From contig JAFGCU010000094.1 in the NCBI GenBank assembly GCA_016932475.1, positions 1 to 62,507 of the forward strand: DNA of 62,507 nucleotides. Reading direction: 5' to 3'. The notes beneath the pieces are model-generated. The model was not told the DNA's origin and made no database searches. It saw nothing but the letters and a program-made list of their open reading frames with translations. This DNA comes from Anaerolineales bacterium (GTDB lineage Bacteria; Chloroflexota; Anaerolineae; Anaerolineales; RBG-16-64-43). Below, piece by piece: positions 59,809 to 62,507 of the stretch. A program made the translations under genes and the position numbers. How positions within the stretch are numbered: the first letter of the stretch is position 1; every line of letters starts with the position of its first letter.

Positions 59809-60906
59809 ATGAATAGAATTTTCCCGATCGTACTCGTCTCGTTGGCGCTGAGCGGGTGCGGAACCGCCGCGCAGCCCGCCGACGTCTTGTTGGCAATAAC
59901 CGACCTGTTAGGCCGCCCGGTCTCCGTCCCCGCGGACGTCACCCGGGTAATCGCCATCGGCCCGGGCGCGTTGAGGCTTTATGTGTACGCGGGCAATTTG
60001 GACTTTGTCGTGGGCGTGGAGCAGATGGACACCGGCGATGTCAGCGGCAAGCCGTACATGCTCGCCAATCCGATGCTCGCGCAGCTGCCGGTGATCGGCC
60101 TCGGCGGGCCCAACAACGCCCCGGATCCGGAAAAAATCCTGGCCGTCGAACCGCAGGTCATCTTCAGCACGTACGCTCTTGACGCCGAAACAGCCGATGA
60201 GTTGCAGGCCCAAACCGGCATCCCGGTCGTGGTCCTCAGCTACGGGGCGCAGGGATTTGGGACGACGTCCATCTTTGGCCAACCGGTGCAGGATTCGCTG
60301 CGGCTAATCGGCCGGATCATCGGGCAGACTTCCAAATCGGAGTCGGCGATTGCATTTCTCCTACAAAGCCGTCGGGATTTGGGGGATAGAACCCAAGCCA
60401 TCCCCGATGCCGAAAAGCCCACGGTCTATATCGGCGGACTGGGGTCCCTGGGTTTGCACGGGATTGAAAGCACACAGGGTCATTATGCGCTGCTCGATGC
60501 CGTCCACGCCAAGAACGTCGTGGATGAAACCGGAAGAAGCGGTTCGGTGATGATCGATAAGGAACAATTGCTGGAATGGGATCCGGACTTCGTTTTTATC
60601 GATCTGGGCGGATATGCGACGGTCAGGGAGGATTACCGGAAAAACTCCGCTTTCTACGACTCGCTCTCCGCGGTCAGGAGCGGACAGGTTTTTTCCCAGC
60701 TGCCGTACAACTACTACTCCACCAATCTCGACACGGCCATCGCCGACGCCTACTACCTGGGGAAGATCCTCTACCCCGAAGCCTTTGCGGATGTCGACCC
60801 CGCGGTGAAGGCTGACGAAATCTACCGGGCGCTACTGGGGCAGCCGGTGTATGCACGGATGAGTGAGGACTTCGGCGGATTCCGAAAATTGCCATTGGGG
60901 GATTAA
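59809..60906 (+). CDS. FecB/BtuF-type metal- or chelate-binding lipoprotein
   Basis: This is a 365-residue exported protein. GGAGG precedes the ATG at 59809, and the signal peptide ends in lipobox ALSGC. The mature part is a class III binding protein: VTRVIAIGPGALRLYVYAG and FVVGVEQMDTGD in lobe 1, PDPEKILAVEPQVIFSTYA, then a long helix. The C-terminal lobe has YNYYSTNLDTAIADAYYLGKILYPE, typical of the iron(III)-dicitrate/hydroxamate-like group without the cobalamin signature. It lies 40 bp after the ATPase gene and completes the importer. The bound metal or chelate is unknown. Confidence 0.92.
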   Translation: MNRIFPIVLVSLALSGCGTAAQPADVLLAITDLLGRPVSVPADVTRVIAIGPGALRLYVYAGNLDFVVGVEQMDTGDVSGKPYMLANPMLAQLPVIGLGGPNNAPDPEKILAVEPQVIFSTYALDAETADELQAQTGIPVVVLSYGAQGFGTTSIFGQPVQDSLRLIGRIIGQTSKSESAIAFLLQSRRDLGDRTQAIPDAEKPTVYIGGLGSLGLHGIESTQGHYALLDAVHAKNVVDETGRSGSVMIDKEQLLEWDPDFVFIDLGGYATVREDYRKNSAFYDSLSAVRSGQVFSQLPYNYYSTNLDTAIADAYYLGKILYPEAFADVDPAVKADEIYRALLGQPVYARMSEDFGGFRKLPLGD

Positions 60907-61411
60907 CGGATGGCAGAACCCAAAATGGGAGATACCGGAAACCCTCCCGGCATCCACCTCCTGCCTGCAATGGTTCTTGTGGCTAAAGCGGACAACCCGT
61001 AATACAGCCGCAAGTACGGTGCGCTCTCGGCCGAGTCCGATTCCGGTCGGGATGAGGATTTCACCCGCGCCGGGATCGCGGACGGGGCTTGGACCGCCTT
61101 CACCGGTCAGGAGTAAAACCGGCGTGATCGTCGGCCCTCTGTTTCTATCCGGTTGACCGAACGCGGACCTGCGCCTGCAGGCGGGCAGCTCAGCCCGGGA
61201 TTCGGCGCCCGCGGATTTGCTTTCAGGATTGCCGCATAAAAACAACAAAAAAAGCTTCAAGGCCCGGTTTATCGGCCGCAGTCTTAACCTATCCCCGACC
61301 TGCCGTTCCAGCCTGCCGGAGTGAGTTCCGCCTGCGATTCTTCACCCCCCGATTCACCCAGACCCGGCCTTTCCCGTCATCCATTTGCGTTTATTCCCCC
61401 CATCTCAAACG
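60907..61411. other. Gene-free stretch between converging genes
   Basis: About 505 bp with only short, motif-free open frames. No strong terminator for the importer operon is seen. It could be decayed coding DNA. Confidence 0.45.
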
Positions 61412-62143
61412 TCAATGCAGTTTGGACAATACGATAAACATGGACAACCCCACTCCGGCCAGAAAAGCAAAGCTGGAATGTTTTTCTTCCTCCGCTCTTG
61501 CTTGCGGCAAAAGATGGGAAGCCGAGATATAGATCAGAACTCCGGAAACGAAACCCAGGATCAATCCCAGATGGCCTTGGCTGAAGTTATGAATAAGGGG
61601 GTATGCCAAAAACGCACCCAAGGGCGTAGTTAAACCCGCCACCAGGATGGCATATAGCATCGCCGTTCTTTCTTTCACTCCCGCCTTGAGGAACACCGTA
61701 TAGGTAATGATGCCTTCGGCAAACTCGTGGATGACCAATCCCATGGCGGCCAAAAAGCCCGTCAGGATGCTGATGCTGAATGTTACCGTATAGATCACTC
61801 CGTCGATAAAGGAATGAATGCCGATACCCTCGGCCGCGACGATCCCAAAGGCAAGAGCTTCCGTCTGAGTCCTTTTCTTGATCAAGTCATTGGAAAAAAA
61901 CATAAACAAAAAGCCCAGCAGGGCGGACAATCCCGCATAACTGTTTTTCTGGATGGCCTGAGGCAGAGCAAGCATCAAGGGGGTCGAGATCAATACACCG
62001 GAGGCAAAACACATAAATAGGGTTTTAACCCGTTCCGCCCAGCTTCTGTGGAAATGCAGTAAAAAAATACCGATGCCGTTTACGAGAGCCGAAAGAACCG
62101 CAAACACGGCGATCCAGAGAAACGTATTTTGTTCGACCGCCAT
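61412..62143 (-). CDS. ZIP-family divalent metal transporter
   Basis: This is a 243-residue polytopic transporter with about eight membrane helices. HSFIDGVIY and HEFAEGIITY hold the paired His/Asp/Glu metal sites of ZIP helices 4 and 5, and a conserved GLTTPLGAF follows. It probably moves zinc or iron into the cytoplasm. GGGAGG lies before the ATG at 62143; a start at 62185 is less likely. It converges with the FecBCD operon, and the Fur-family gene beyond it is on the same strand, 225 bases upstream. Confidence 0.9.
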   Translation of the reverse strand: MAVEQNTFLWIAVFAVLSALVNGIGIFLLHFHRSWAERVKTLFMCFASGVLISTPLMLALPQAIQKNSYAGLSALLGFLFMFFSNDLIKKRTQTEALAFGIVAAEGIGIHSFIDGVIYTVTFSISILTGFLAAMGLVIHEFAEGIITYTVFLKAGVKERTAMLYAILVAGLTTPLGAFLAYPLIHNFSQGHLGLILGFVSGVLIYISASHLLPQARAEEEKHSSFAFLAGVGLSMFIVLSKLH

Positions 62144-62367
62144 CGCATCCTCCCATTTGGAATATCGTGTAGAACCAGTGCGCAACCTGAACCGGACAAT
62201 ATCCTGCTTCCCGGGGAATCAGGCCGCTTTCCTATTTTCCTCATCCATCCGCAGACCAGCTTCTTCCGTCCCGCGACCGGGAAGGGATTGTGTCAAACAA
62301 GCGCTGCGCAGGAACCCTTCGGAAGACCGTTTCCGGCAGCGGTGAAATCCGCTTCCATCAGCGGTGC
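62144..62367. other. Intergenic region between the Fur-family and ZIP genes
   Basis: No clear -35/-10 pair or palindrome stands out, although TTTGACACAATCCC on the minus strand near 62290 could be part of a promoter. Confidence 0.4.
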
Positions 62368-62507
62368 TTATGCCTCGTTGCGGCACACCGGGCACAGCCC
62401 GGAAAGCTCCAACCAATGCCCCTTTACCACATATCCGGTGCGGCGCTGCACGGACTTAATCAGTACATTGAGATCACAACCCTTGAATTCCATCACCGCC
62501 CGGCATC
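62368..62507 (-). CDS. Fur-family metalloregulator, C-terminal fragment cut by the window edge
   Basis: Reading the minus strand from the right edge gives 46 codons ending in TAA at 62368-62370. The translation contains VMEFKGCDLNVLI, RTGYVVKGHWLELSG and LCPVCRNEA, the typical end of Fur/PerR/Zur proteins with the second zinc CxxC. It differs from the 55277 protein (EFKGCDL against TIDDAALRP), so it is a second, distinct regulator. The N-terminal winged helix lies outside the window. Confidence 0.9.
   Translation of the reverse strand, partial: CRAVMEFKGCDLNVLIKSVQRRTGYVVKGHWLELSGLCPVCRNEA

Overview
This window looks like chromosomal DNA from a GC-rich, free-living bacterium, most plausibly an Anaerolineae-type member of the Chloroflexota. 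That placement is inference. It rests on lipoproteins with Pro/Thr-rich linkers, YfhO-type giant membrane proteins, TATAAT boxes directly upstream of starts, and many dispersed palindromic intergenic repeats. I found no rRNA, transposase, phage gene or CRISPR array. The best phylogenetic markers for a check are smc, ftsY, prfB and rdgB.

Layout. 0-9 kb: an MFS transporter, a broken Pro/Thr-repeat gene, a tRNA-Gly(CCC) with a decayed duplicate exactly 866 bp away, an S51-like protein with a CysRS-type tail, an aldo/keto reductase, an NAD(P)-binding/DUF2867 protein and two small lipoproteins. 9-14 kb: a peroxiredoxin overlapping a solute-binding lipoprotein, an FAD oxidoreductase and a polytopic membrane protein. 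14-19.4 kb: a TetR-controlled exporter (ABC-2 permease, HlyD protein, two ATPases) that resembles E. coli cecR-ybhGFSR with YbhF split in two. 19.5-31 kb: a multi-PAS histidine kinase, an XRE/small membrane protein pair, metA behind a SAM-I riboswitch, smc, and a NarL-type histidine kinase.

31-41.6 kb is mostly housekeeping: rdgB, a flippase-like protein, a lipoprotein hydrolase, a DsbA-like protein, a homocitrate-synthase-like enzyme, ftsY, an MBL hydrolase and prfB with its programmed +1 frameshift, followed by a coiled-coil/zinc-ribbon protein. 41.8-53.7 kb is rich in membrane and envelope genes: an M50-TPR protease translationally coupled to a YfhO-like protein, a beta-propeller lipoprotein, an orphan NMT1-type binding protein, a second aldo/keto reductase, a second YfhO-like protein overlapping a paralogue of the 12.4-kb membrane protein, and tRNA-Val(GAC).

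The most system-like region is 54.6-62.5 kb, which looks like a metal-homeostasis island. A Fur-family regulator is coupled to hypB. Divergently, an epimerase, an FmdE-family zinc-ribbon protein, a TrmO/TsaA-like protein and a complete FecBCD-type ABC importer form a tight run. A ZIP transporter and the 3' end of a second Fur-family regulator follow. No hydrogenase gene is visible, so HypB may act as a general metallochaperone here. The shared regulation and the metal are inference.

Intergenic DNA is unusually full of dispersed repeats: GTCATCCCGGCGT-type, ACAGGATTTACAGGATT inverted repeats, CACAAAGAGCACAAAG inverted repeats, CCCCTCTCCC palindromes and GGGCGACCCA palindromes. One CCCCTCTCCC palindrome lies in frame inside a YfhO-like gene.
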